Shown: in pieces, positions 45,343 through 57,400 of the stretch
Position numbering within the stretch: the first letter of the stretch is position 1
How the letters are laid out: each line of letters opens with the position of its first letter
Origin: Ditylenchus dipsaci
Taxonomy: Eukaryota > Nematoda > Chromadorea > Rhabditida > Anguinidae
Direction: 5' to 3'
NCBI GenBank assembly: GCA_004194705.1
Contig: SADC01001303.1
Span: forward strand, 194,501 to 258,500
Length of the DNA stretch: 64,000 bases
The notes under the pieces: model-generated
Database searches by the model: none
Seen by the model: the letters and a program-made list of their open reading frames with translations, nothing else
Told to the model about the DNA's origin: nothing
Program-made: the position numbers and the translations under genes

Positions 45343-48300
45343 ATGTCAAGACCAGAACAAGGCGAGTTGGTGCTGAGTCAACAGCTTAATCAGGCCAAGG
45401 AAATGGGCTATTCCGACGCCGAAATACTGTCTGCTTTGGAAATGTCTAATAATGAAAGCAAAGACAAGGTGGAAACAACCATTTTTTCTAGTTTTGACTA
45501 AAAAAATTTAGCCCTTCGAGCCATTCCACTCCACCAGTCAGATGATTGATGCCCTGAGTTTAGTACAAAAGCTAGGCAATTCAAATGGTCACCACCGTCC
45601 AGTGATTAATGGACGTCACTACCTGAGTGCCTCCTCCAGTTCCCTGCCTTCTCTCAACGAGGCCCACACCTTGAATGGGCAAGTTGTACAGATCAACAAC
45701 TCAAACATCAAATAAATTTCCTCCAAGGTAAATAATTTCCCAGCAGTAAAGAGGTCTGAAAATTCCACAAAATAATTTTCTGAACAGACTCATCGAATCA
45801 GTGTGTATATATATATCGCGATTTGGATTACAGGAAGGAAGGCCTTACCAGAGTATACCCCTCCCCCCTCAAATGAAATTTTTTTAAAGCGTTTCCAAAC
45901 GGGCAAAGCTTTTCCTTGCAGCAAAAGACTTCTTTTTGCTCCCAAAGGACTTTTTTTGCTGCTACAGTCGAGTCCCGCTAACCCGGCACCCAAAAAGTTC
46001 GTTCCCGCCTTGGGCCCGACACTTTTTTTACCCAATTTTCGAAGTATTTTTCAATTGTGTTTTACAGTCTGATAGCAAATATCGTGAGGATTCCGATTTG
46101 CCGATCGTTTTTCAAAAACCTAAATATTTTGGCTCTAAAAGACCAAACCCGCTAACCCGGCACCCTTTTTAAAAATATGGTGCCGGGTTAGCGGGTTTTG
46201 GTCTTTTAGAGCCAAAAATATTAGGTTTTTGAAAAACGATCGGCAAAATCGGAATCCTCACGATATTTGCTATCAGACTGTAAAAACACAATTGAAAAAA
46301 TACTTCGAAAATTGGGTTAAAAAAGTGTCGGACCCAAGGCGGGAACGAACTTTTGGGTGCCGGTTAGCGGGACTCGACTGTAAAATACTGTTTTTTGCTG
46401 CAAATATTGTTTTGCTTCACATGCCTTCTTCGCAGCATTTTTCACTAGAAATATCAATTATATACATATTTTGCATTATATATGGATTTGAGAAAAGTGT
46501 TTGAAGATCTCCTAGGTAACTGTTTCATGCTCAGAATGATTGTTAAAACTATTTTCTGACACTTTCCTGAATGAAAATTCGATTTTTTGGAAAAAATTTC
46601 AACAAAAATTCAAGTCTTTATTTAAGTTTCGCCCCTTAAAGTGCATAATTACTAGGTAGTCGACCTTAAAATTAAATGAATCATTCAGATTGAGCATGTA
46701 AATAATTAATCATGCCTAGAAAAGTGCCTCGAGTACTTTAGTGTATATGAAAAGTCGGTTTTTTTGTCGCGAAATTTTCACGCAGTACTTCAGTTGTTCA
46801 GTCGGACCTCACCTTGAGAATAAGGACTACCTCGGTTTCCAAAGTGTGATTGATTGACCTGTGGACGAATTGACGTGTGGACGAATTGGCGGGTGCACGG
46901 ATTGACCGTGAACGCATTGACTGTGGACAAATTGACCGCAAAATATGTATATAATTGATATTTACAGTGAAAAACGCTGCGAAAAGGCATGTGAAGCAAA
47001 ACAATATTTGCAGCAAAAAAAGTATTTTAGCAGCAAAAAAAGTCTTTTTAGGTATTTGGCTGAGGATATTTGAGGGTATTTGGCTGAAAAAAAAAGTATT
47101 TTAGCAGCAAAAAAAAGTCTTTTTTAGGTATTGTGCTGAGGGTATTTGAGGGTATTTGGCTGAAAAAAAGTACTTTTGCAGCAAAAAGAAGTCTTTTGGG
47201 AGCAAAAAAAGTCCTTTTGCAGCAAAAAAAGTCTTTTTGCCGCAAAAAAAAGTCTTTTTGCAGCAAGGAAAAGCTTTGCTCTTTCCAAACCCCATGTATC
47301 GACCTAAAATCACCTCAGCAGTTCAAAAAAGACATTATTATTGAGTTCGGATCAATAAAAAAATTGAGTTTGGACATTTTGAAATTGATATAGGGTTTGA
47401 AACACGTTCAAAAAAATTTTATTGGGGAGGGGTTTACTTCGGTAGCACCGGATTTTTATATATTTTTCAAATTAATATTTATTTTGATTGGGTATAGTGG
47501 CATGTCACCCAACACATAAACGACTCGAAACATTTATTGTATCTCTTCTAATTAAAGCCCCAGGCTTATATATTTCGATAAGACCTACTCTGAGAAATAG
47601 GCCTTCGTAAAAAATACCGAGGGTAAAAAGAAGCAAAAAAATGAAAAAATTCGTGAATTGAAAAGAAATAACTTTTTCACCATTTTACCGGGCAAAAAAG
47701 TCATATTTTTATTTTTTCGAAGATGTCGAAGTGGGCTTACAAAGTTTTAAAACAGCATTATAACCAAATATTTTTTACTTTTAGCTGGACCAGCTCAACA
47801 GTTTCCTCCTACAACCCTACATACAATAGCGGCAACAATCTTTGGTGTTCCACATCCAACCTGGCAGCATCCAAGTCTAGCAATGTCAACCGTTCCATGT
47901 CCTTGAATGACCCAACCAGAAAAAGTCCAGCTGCAACCATCAAAAGGTCCCCGTCATCAAGAACCCAGCTAACCCCCTCCTCTTCCTCAGCTGCTTTGCG
48001 TAGGTATTGGCTGAGGGCCAGCCTAAATCCAGTGTCCAACGCCTAATAGACACCTTTGAAAATGAGAATCGGCGCCACTTCGAGGAGTTCCAGCGAATCA
48101 ACAACGAACTGAGGGTACGTGAAAGTTTATAATTTTTAAACAGCTTAAATTCAAAACTTTGATGATTCCAAAATGATTATTTGGTTAATTATAAAAAGCA
48201 ATTAACCAATTTTCAAATAACTGTGTTACTCCTTGGGGCTTATTCAAAGGTGGTCAAAGTTTCAAGAAGTAGTTCTTTTTGTTGTTTCAACTTAGTCTTT

Positions 48301-51300
48301 GCTTTCATTATTAGACATTTCCAAAGCAGACAGTATTTCGGCGTCGGAATAGCCCATTCCTTGGCCTGATTGACATGTATAACAAATAAATAATATAATT
48401 AAAAACAAATATTAGAAGGCTACAGAATAAGAAACCAAAATTAGAAAATTCAAGAACCAGGGTCGTATTCAGGTATGTTAGTAGAGTTTTGGATCAAGAG
48501 TTACTCGTGATCTACTCGACGTGTTTCAGACGGGCCGAGTAGGTTCAAAGATCATGAGTTACTTTTGATCTACTCAACTCGTTTCAGACACACGAGTAGA
48601 GTTTGGATCAAAAGTTACTCACGATCCTACTCGAGCAGCGAGTAATTTTTGATCTGAGTAGAATTGAGTTCTTCTCGCCTAACTCGAGTTATACTCGCCC
48701 AACTCGAGTTCTACTCCCCCAACTCGGCTTTCTAACCCGAGTTTTACGAGTAAATTAAATTTTTTTTAATTTTCTCGAGTTCTACTCAACCAACTCGGCT
48801 TCTAACCCCCGAGTTTTACGAGTAAATTTATTTTTTATTAATTTTCTCGAGTTCTACTCCCCCAACTCGGCTTTCTAACCCCGAGTTTTACGAGTAAATT
48901 AAATTTGAGCGCCACTTGGTCTTTTTTATCTTGAATATAGATAATATACAGCCAAGCAGCGGCCTTCCAATAAAATAGCGTCTTTAATGTAGTGTCGTCC
49001 AGGTCAGATGCTCACTGATTGAACACCCTCCAAAAAGTGGTCCTTATCAAAAACTACTGGATTTTCTAGACAAAATAGGAAAATCTTGAAAAATTAAACC
49101 GTCAAATTTAAAAAATTTTGACATTTGAGGATTAATGAGCTGATCAAATTGGTGAAAAATTTTAAAAATCTTGTGGAAAGTGTAGAACCAAGGCGGTAAC
49201 GAACTTTAGGGAGTCCTAGCTTAGAGAGGGTAAAACGTACAGTCAAAATCAATATAGGGACCAGTGTAAAGAACCCCCTCTCCGATTTAGTAGCTTTCAA
49301 AAGCCATGCTCACGTGTTCTTGATTGAAGCCCGCTAATTCGAAATTTTTAGCTTAATTGGTGAAGTTTTGTACTGATTTTTCAGGTTGATTTCCAACAAA
49401 AAAAGCCTGCAATTTAATTTCAGGTATAGCTGTGTAAGAAACCAAGTGAAAAAGTCCGTAGACAAGTTTGATGATTAGGAATTTTTTTTAAGGTAGGCGA
49501 AAACGGCTGTTGGAGACATAGTTGCGCCCTTTAAGGAGAAACTATTTCGAGATTTCACTGCATAACAGTATAAATTCGTTATTATGTGAACCCCAGTAAA
49601 CTAATTCAGTGAATATTTCATCGGTTTCACTTTGAGGCGAAGGTTGACTGTAACTGAACAAGCTCTTTTTTAACTCCAGCATTGATATTTTTCAGCTACA
49701 ATAAAATTTTTACCATCACACGTTCATATGTAGAGAGAGTTATTGGATGGTTAAAAGAAGATACCACTCCATCCATGCAGAAAACAGACTGGGAATTGAT
49801 TTCATACCTAGTTATATTCTTGCTGCCGCACTTTTGTGGAATTTTAGCAAGAACCGTTCTGCCCCACAGAACATGCATTCATGGCAGGACATTGACGAAT
49901 GGCCAACTAGCCCTGAAGTAGAAGATTGGGGTCTTTCGATACACCATAAAAATATGAGCTGCATTTATATTCAAAAATTATATGATCAAAAAAATAAAAC
50001 ATAAATTATTTTTTCCTACACTAATTACTGCCAAAACAATGAAATAACCACCACAGTAATAGATATGAATCGAACTCAAACAAATCCTTGTATAATCGAT
50101 GGTAGAAAGCCGAGTTGGTTGAGTAGAACTCGAGAAAATTCAAAAAAATTAATTTACTCGTAAAACTCGGGGTTAGAAAGCCGAGTTGGGCAAGTAGAAC
50201 TCGAGAAAATTAAAAAAAATTTAATTTACTCGTAAAACTCGGGGGTTGGAAGCCGAGTTGGGCGAGTATAACTCGAGTTAGGCGAGAAGAACTCAATTCT
50301 ACTCAGATCAAAAATTACTCGCTGCTCGAGTAGGATCGCGAGTAACTCATGATCCAAAACTCTACTCAACCCGTTTCAAGTGCGAGTAGGATCAAGAGTA
50401 ACTCTTGATCTACTGACTCTACTAACCGACCTGAATACGACCCCAGGATAGTTCTGGATCTAGATTAAAAATTTGCTAATTCACATTCTAGATATTTTAA
50501 ATTTGTATGAAAAAAATTTCAGAGCAAATTGGAAATCAGTGTACGCGAAGAAAGCCACCTGAAAGAGTTGCTGAGAGCACATGAGGATCGGCTGGAGCAC
50601 CAGGAGGTGATGCTCAAGAATCGAACTGATCTAGAAAAACGACTGGAAAATGCTAATAAAAGAGTGGAAGATTTGGTAAGAGAACTAAAATGGTCGTGAA
50701 AAACAAGGCATTTTCAGTTTCGACCAAAAAAATTTCCCCCTAACAAATGTGTCCACGAATCAATTCTACACAAAAAATTAAAGATATTGTTTAAAAATTA
50801 TAAGAATATGGAAACCGTGAGATTTTTATATAGGTGCTTAAATGTCGGATGGTAATTACTAAGGTTGGCCAATTTTAGGTTTCACTGGCGAATTTGCCGA
50901 GATTATTGGCCCATTAGCCAATAATGAAAGATTATTCTAGTGGTTTCGTCGGCGAATTCGCCGTGGATTCGCCAGGCTGTAGACAGAAACCACCAAGGCG
51001 AAAATCCAGAAATTTTCGAATGATATTAAGTTGAAACAATTTATTTCCATTTAAAAATTCCGGGATTTTCGCCGCGGTTAAGATCCGGAAATTCAGCCCA
51101 GCGAAGGATTCGCCGGATTTGATTTCGCTGGCGAAACGGCCAACCCTAGTAACTAATCGGGTATTTTCAAGGACTAAGGTTACAAAATAAATTCAAGCCT
51201 AAATAAATTTGTCCAAGTGTTATATAGACAAAAGAGCTGGAATGTCGAGAAGCTGAACTAAGGAAGCAAATGTCTGACTTCAGTGTGCTCAGAAGACATC

Positions 51301-53045
51301 ATGACACTGAACGGAGGAAGACTGAGGAGGTGGGCAGTTACCCCCACAAAATATTTAAAAAAATATGATTTTAGATAACCAACAGTCTGAATGCAGAAAT
51401 TGGCAGACTTATTCGAGAAAATGCAAACATAGAAGAGTTACACAGGGAGAACACTGAACTAAAGTCTGATGTAGGTCTTTGAATAGTATTTTGACAGGGA
51501 ATGTAACTGTACTTTTTTTAAAATTTGTACTTTTTTCGGGGCCCAAAATCTTTTTTATTTTTGAAGTTTTTAGTCAAAATCTTTTTTAGTGCTCGAAAAT
51601 CAAGTCGATCCAATTTCGCCAATGTCCACCCTGCTGCAGTCGATCCAATTTCGCCAATGTCCACCCTGCTGCAGTCGATCTTCCATCGCGTCGAAGAGCC
51701 ATCTTTAAGCAAAAAAAACAGATATAAATTTGGGCATAAACAGAAGAAAGAAACGAAAGAGGTCATTACCAGAACAAAGCTATAAAGGATTAAGGATAGA
51801 TATACACAAAAATTTTGCGCGCTTTTATAAAATTGTGGGGTATAGTTCAATTGAGATGTGGTGTATAGTTCAAGTGCTCCGAGGAGTATATTCCAGCAGA
51901 GTCAAAAACTTTTTTTCTTCAAAAATACCTTTTGGCTAAATTGAACTTAACCCCCACCACTCAATTGAACTTGACCCATACGCTGACCTAAGGGCAGGCG
52001 CCGGGCGCCGACCAAGGCGCCGGTTTTTGAAAAAAGGCGCCGAGCGCCGGAAATCGGCGCTGGCGCCCTTGGTGGAGCCCTCTTTGTGAAAAATCGGCGC
52101 CGGGCGCCTTGTCAACCAAGAAAATCGGCGCCGGGCGCCATTGATAAAAGTTGGCGCCGGCGCGAAAAATGTGAAAAGTTGGCGCCGCGCGCCAAGTAAA
52201 AGCACAAGAAAAGTAGCTATGCAAATTATTTATTTTAAATATTTTACATGTCAATCAATTCGCTATTATAAGTCAAAATGCTCTTGTTTTTCAAAAGTAC
52301 GTGTCAGAACCGGGCGCCAGAGTGTATCAAAATTGGCACCGGGCGCCGAACCGGGCGCCCGGTGTAAAATTCAACTCTGCGAAATCTGAAATTTTTTGAG
52401 AGAACTAAAGCGGTATGTGTCATGTAAGCTGAAAAGGCCAAGAAAATCAGTACAAAACACAGTTTAAAAGTATACGTCTATAAATTAAAAAGTTATGAAA
52501 AAGCATTGAAAAAGGGCGCCGGCGCCCGACTACGCAATTTTCGAAATCGGCGCCGGGCGCCGGCGCTGGCGCCGGCGCCTCAATTTTTTCAAAAATTTTT
52601 CGTTTCGATTTTTCTCTAGTTTCGACGCATCCTCGCTGTGTAACTGACATTTTTAACTCAATAGATACATGCTCCAATTTGCAGTTGATAATGAAAGATG
52701 AATTGTTGCAACAGCAACGTCGCCAACTTCATCATCAACAAAACCAGCCATTAGAAGGTAGTAGCTCCCAAGAGTTAATTATGTTGAGGGCAAGGCTCCA
52801 GAGGCTGGAGATGAAAACCAGGAGCTGAGTCAACGCCAAACCCAGGGCCCTACCTGTGGTGTATGCATGGACAAAAGGGTAGACACTTGAAAATAAAAGG
52901 GTAATTGCTAAACTGAGAGTTACAGAGAGAAGTTATATTTATGCCTTGTCTGCACTTCACCTGCTGCAAAGACTGTGCAGACGCCATGAACAATTGCAGC
53001 ATTTGCAGGCTGAGAATCATGGGCAAAATCGAATTCTTCCAATAA
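45343..53045 (+). CDS. UBA / coiled-coil / RING ubiquitin ligase
   Basis: Probable E3 ubiquitin ligase. Exon 1 gives MSRPEQGELVLSQQLNQAK and MGYSDAEILSALEMS, a UBA-like helix triplet. Exon 2 (45512-45717) has FHSTSQMIDALSLVQKLG and a Ser-rich stretch. After a 2-kb intron come a Ser/Thr-rich region and QRLIDTFENENRRHFEEFQR, then coiled-coil exons at 50521-50675 (EISVREESHLKELLRAHEDR), 51229-51330 and 51376-51470, and a Gln/His-rich exon at 52684. The end is a C3HC4 RING: CGVCMDKR, then REVIFMPCLHFTCCKDCADA and NNCSICRLRIMGKIEFFQ stop. The RING resembles those of IAP and LRSAM1 ligases. Frames break by one base near 45714, 48000 and 52820. Long introns are filled with foldback and MITE sequence. 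The start is the first ATG after the TTTTCCAG acceptor; a 5' non-coding exon may lie upstream. Confidence 0.82.
45901..47281. mobile_element. foldback element G with GCAAAAAAAGTC arms
   Basis: Ends GGGCAAAGCTTTTCCTTGC and complement, arms of GCAGCAAAAAAAGTCTTTTT repeats (45901-45962 then 46383-46450 left; 46975-47281 right). An exact 9-bp duplication TTTCCAAAC lies at 45892-45900 and 47282-47290. It sits in intron 2 of the RING gene, inside an older GGCGCTA-type MITE (about 45848-47450), and itself contains a Tigger-type hairpin. Related arms occur at 59810-61410. Confidence 0.88.
45965..46380. mobile_element. Tigger-type perfect hairpin MITE
   Basis: CAGTCGAGTCCCGCTAACC to its complement with TA on both sides (45963-45964, 46381-46382). 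The two 200-base halves are almost exact inverted copies around AAAAAT. A diverged relative lies at about 62450-62762 (shared GTTCGTTCCCGC and GATTCCGATTTTGCC words). Confidence 0.9.
48292..48372 (-). pseudogene. antisense copy of the RING gene's UBA exon
   Basis: The minus strand repeats coding bases 45388-45465 (QAKEMGYSDAEILSALEMSN) nearly without change. It lies in a downstream intron of the same gene, in opposite orientation. Confidence 0.88.
48461..50442. mobile_element. foldback element H with ACTCGAGTT arms and a Harbinger-type remnant
   Basis: Arms begin GGTCGTATTCAGGT and consist of repeated ACTCGAGTTCTACTC and AAACTCGGG words (48461-48905 and 50100-50442). CCAG occurs on both sides (48457-48460, 50443-50446), a possible short duplication. 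The loop carries a spliced transposase remnant, listed next. Confidence 0.78.
49695..49990 (+). pseudogene. DDE_Tnp_4-type transposase C-terminal remnant
   Basis: After TTTTTCAG the frame reads ITRSYVERVIGWLK (with the catalytic Glu). One base later it continues RRYHSIHAENRL, then FIPSYILAAALLWNFSKN and DEWPTSPEVEDWGL. This is the end of a PIF/Harbinger or ISL2EU-type nuclease. Upstream Asp motifs are not visible in 48900-49680. Confidence 0.65.
51985..52590. repeat. cluster of GGCGCCGGGCGCC palindromes
   Basis: Many copies of GGCGCC and GGCGCCGGGCGCC separated by 8-30 bases in two blocks (51988-52195 and 52305-52585), within the last long intron of the RING gene. The words are self-complementary, so the region could fold strongly. 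Unlike the AT-rich surroundings. Confidence 0.8.
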
Positions 53046-53144
53046 ACTTATAATTGCTATTATTGTTGTCACTAGTCGTAAGGAATGTGTTTTCGCCAAT
53101 AACTGCCAGTATATTTGTGTGTCGTTGACAAAATTTTGATTGTA

Positions 53145-53298
53145 CAGTTCACTCTTGATATAACCCCGTCAATAGACGGTCCCCGGAAATGTATTTTCTC
53201 GAGATTTGCCTGAAGAAATATTCCCGATACAACACCACTCTCGATATAACACCGCCGCCCTCCAGTCCCGAAAGCGGTCATATATCGAGAGTGAACTG
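53145..53298. mobile_element. Tigger-type MITE
   Basis: CAGTTCACTCTTGATATAAC to complement ending GAGTGAACTG, TA on both sides (53143-53144, 53299-53300), 154 bp. Lies 100 bases after the RING gene. Confidence 0.88.
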
Positions 53299-53344
53299 TA
53301 TTTAAAAAATTGTAATAAAAATAAGACTTTTAACTGGTACCTTT

Positions 53345-53905
53345 TGTAGTTGGGGTACTCCTTCGGAATGGTCATCCCTACTTTTTCCAAATTTTTTTTT
53401 TGTTTTTTTCGAATTTTTTTTTTGTAAAATCAACACTTTAACACCGAGTTATCGACAAAAAACAAAAAATTTCTATTGCCATCCCAAGGACATGGATTTG
53501 CGGGTAATTTTACAAAAAAAATTCGAAAAAAACAAAAAAATTCGAAAAAAAAACAAAAAAACAAAAAAAAAATTCGAAAAAAGTAGGGGATGACCATTCC
53601 GAAGGAGTTCCGTAGTTGGTTAAAGGAGGGGGACACTTGGGGGGGTTGAGAAATGGGTTTGTCAACCTGATGAAAAACCCATTGATAGGTTGCAAAAAGA
53701 TTTTGAATATAAAATTATTTATTTGATTTTATGATGGTTTCACTACATTATTCGACAATATTTACTGAAACCCATCATAAAATCAAATAAATAATTTTAT
53801 ATATAAATCTTTTTGCAACCCGTTAATGGGTTTTCTCAGGCTGACAAACCCATTTCTGAACCAACCCCCTCCCCCCCCCCCCCAAGTGTCCCCCCTCCTT
53901 TAAGT
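53345..53905. mobile_element. two adjacent hairpin MITEs
   Basis: 53345-53620 has arms TACTCCTTCGGAATGGTCAT and mirror around A/T tracts. 53622-53902 has arms AAAGGAGGGGGACACTTGGG and mirror with inner ATAATTTTATTTGATTTTATG copies. Neither codes for protein. Confidence 0.75.
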
Positions 53906-54097
53906 AAAAAAATACTAGGGTAATTTTCACAGTTAACAATTTTTCAAATTTTTTAAAAATACACTAATTTTTTTTTCGCATATTTTTGTCTAAAACAAAC
54001 TTTTTAGTTCAAAATAAAAAAAAGCTCCACGGTCAGCCCTGCGCATACTCCCTGGCTACCAGACAAAAGTTTTTTTTTGAAAAAATCCAAGAGTAAA

Positions 54098-54215
54098 AAG
54101 TTATTACACATTTGGTGGATCACCTCCTGGTGCTTCAACCGATCCTCATAAGCTCTCAGCAACTCTTTCAGGTGGCTTTCTTGGCGTACACTGATTTCCA
54201 ATTTGCTCTGAATTA
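54098..54215 (-). pseudogene. antisense copy of a RING-gene coiled-coil exon
   Basis: The minus strand reads LEISVRQESHLKELLRAYED, then RLKHQEV, matching the exon at 50521-50620 with a few changes, and keeps the TCAG acceptor. It lies 1 kb after the RING gene in opposite orientation. Confidence 0.88.
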
Positions 54216-54474
54216 TTTTTTATAAAAATTTAAAATATCGAGAAAGTGAATTGGAGAACTATCCTGGTTCTTGAGTTATCTAATTTTGGTTTCCTATTCT
54301 GGAGTCTTCTAAGATTTGTTTCTGAGATTTGGATTTTTGATTTTTTAAAAAACCTGTTATACAGTAATTTTTTTGTTATAGTTCACTCTTTAAACAAAAA
54401 ACTTGATTTGATTAAAGTTTTATGTAATTTAAAATGCATATATACATATATAGAAAATTTTCATAAACATAAAA

Positions 54475-57400
54475 TTATTTGAAATCAGGTTGTTTGGCTC
54501 TAGAAAACCCAATCCGCTGACCAGCATAGTCAAAATAGGAGCAGTAGGTTCTGAGAAATGGATTACCCAATATGTAAACTTCTTCAGGGGACATCTCTAC
54601 AGCCAGCTCACAGATCTGGTCTTCTCCGGGTATCTAAGACAATTATATTGACTAAAGATAAAAGTCCACTTACATCGACAGTTTACGGCGCTACTTGGAT
54701 ATAACCTCCACCCCATCCCCTTCCGTTTGGTGGATTCATGGTTATATCGATTGGTGTAAGTAAATCAAGAAGTTGAAACGAAAAAGAAAATTAACTCAAC
54801 CTTGCAAAATACCATTTTCTAGTCAAAGTAATCCCCCCCCACGGCGTGTCAAATCGGTCAAAACACCAAATCGACATTTTTCTAGTCAAGACAAAAAATT
54901 TGAACACGATTAAATTTGTAGTAACTTTCTCATATTTTCTCAACTTTGTATTCTTATTTGTAACTCATGCTTATATGTGTCCTATATGAGCTATTTTTAA
55001 ATCAGTGGATTGCCCAGGAATCGCTCTATCGATTGGTGAAAAAATTTACCTAATTTTATCAGAAATTCAAAGATTTTGAACAAATAGAAGTTTGAATTGG
55101 CGGTTGGCAGAGTCAGCTCGCCAACTTTAAATAGCTCGTTCTCAGTGATTTCTCCCGGAAAAAATAATCTGTCCTACAGTTTTGTAGTATTTTTCATCAG
55201 CTTTCTGCTGGTATCTTTGGTTTTTTCATATGAACACTTTATGCGGAGATCGAACAAGTTTTAGTAAATTTACACTTTTTAGGTATAATTAATGGACAAC
55301 GATCAGATAACCTGAAAAATAAAATTTTGTTCAAAATTAAAAAAAAAACCTACCTATCTTATGTAAAATCGTGTGGGGAATCGGGTTTGTATAGACCGAA
55401 TTTCCGATTTTCTACACCTAAACCACAAAACCTGGGTGGGTACCATCTGGCCTGGTGGATATCCACCTGGGTTGCCTGAAAAATATAATTTTCTTTGAAA
55501 TTCAAAAAAACATGCCTATCTTATGTGAAATCGTGTGGGGAATTGGGTTTGTTAGGACCAAAATCCCGATTTTAGACACCTAAACCCCAAAACCTGGGTG
55601 GGTACCACTTGGCCTGGTGGATATCCACCTGGATGGCCTAAAAAATAAATTTTTTTTTTTAATTGAAAACATCTTACCTATCTTATGTAAAATAGTGTGA
55701 GGAATTAGGTTCGTTAGAACAAAATTAACTTGTAAAAAAAACATGCAAAAATGGGGTAAAAATAGGGTATGCACCCAAGCGGATTTGAACCTATGACTTA
55801 GACAATGCGTATATAAAAGTACGTCCTCCCTTTAAATAGGGGAAATTGAATTTGAAACAGACTTTTTAGACGAGAAGTATCCACAGCAAATTAAAAAAAC
55901 CAATTTTCTGAATATTTTTGTCATATTTTAGAGCATATTTTTGCCAATTGTACTTAAAAATGAAAAACTATTTTGAATTTTCATTAAAACAGAACGCCAA
56001 GCCCGATTTGGTCATTTGACGTGTTTGACACGCCGTGCCCCCCCCCCCCCTAAAGTCTGTCCTCTTTTAAAAAGGCGGCTCCTCGACTTTGAAAACCTGC
56101 ATCTCAGCCCACAATAAATATTTTGAAAGCTATTTATTATGTTTTATTAATGGACAAAGCTTCACAGCCCTTAAAATTCGAAAACATAATCACGTTACGA
56201 TTTTTGCGCCAAATTGAAAAAATTTGAAAATGGACTGATATTTTGATACATGTAACCCAAGGTTTGTAACTGATTTTATTTTTATTTTTTCAGTGTGCAC
56301 TTATTTGCGATAGCTTCCTCACATCCAGGGCATTGAAATAAGCTATCACTCGCCCCGAAAACACGCAAATTTCAGAGATGTCAATCGTGTTTTCGGAAAA
56401 TATGCTAAATATATTCACCTCGTTCTGCCACTGTTACGGTCCTGACATTTCAACTTATTATCGAAAACCTCGAAAAAGGAGGCTGAAGCCTGATAGCGGA
56501 GTAAATTTGCTGCATTTTGTTACCCAAAAGTGTGCAAAAAATGCAAATTTAGGGTGTTTTATGCAAAAGTTAGGTGAAAAACGCAAAAACACCTGTTTTT
56601 ACTCAGAAAAATGCCAGTTGTTTGCTTTAATAGGTCTCTAGTTTCTAAAATTTCAACTTTACGAAAATCGGTTCAACTCTTCTTATAGCTGAATGTTTAG
56701 GCTACATTTCGGTATATACAGTCAATTCCCGATTTAGTGTACACCCGATTTAGTGTACACCCGATTTAGTGTACATCTCGATTTAGTGTACAACTGGAAA
56801 ATATTTGGCTGGCCTGAATCAAAATCCGTAGAAAGTGACCCTCTGTACAGTGTACACTCGATTTAGTGTACACCTGGGCACGTCACCATACCAACAAATG
56901 ACACCCGATTTAGTGTACAGAAATAAATTTTGGTTGCAGTTTCGAATCCCCCCCCCCCCCACGGGGACTGATCAGATCGAGGAGATAACATCATATTCGT
57001 GTTTCTCGACCCCGATTTCATGAGAAAGCCGGCTGTTTTTTTAATTCTGAGAAAAAAAAAATTTTCGAACCACAGGGGGGTATCATGGTTTTTTAGTCAA
57101 AATTTGAATTGGCGCCTTTTGAATTTTAAAGGGATAAAGGGCTGTATTGGGAGGGGAAGGGAATAAAAGGGGGCCATTTTTATGGCAGAACGTCAGAAAT
57201 TCAAATGTTTGTATTCCTCGATTGCCTCACCATGTTTTTCAAGTGGGCCATGGCAAAAAGAGACTCTATATGCATTTTATGGTCAAGAGTACTTCTCGGA
57301 ATCATGTCTAAGGTAAGTGAGTGCGCGCATCTCTAACTCTCAAGCCCCCTGCGCCCCCTTCGGGGGCGCAGAGGGCTTGGGGGCTTGGAGTTGAGATGCG

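Noticed and set aside
51518..51850. Frame with a duplicated 50-base segment (51600-51670)
   Set aside because: The duplication is a simple tandem repeat in intron sequence; no protein similarity seen.
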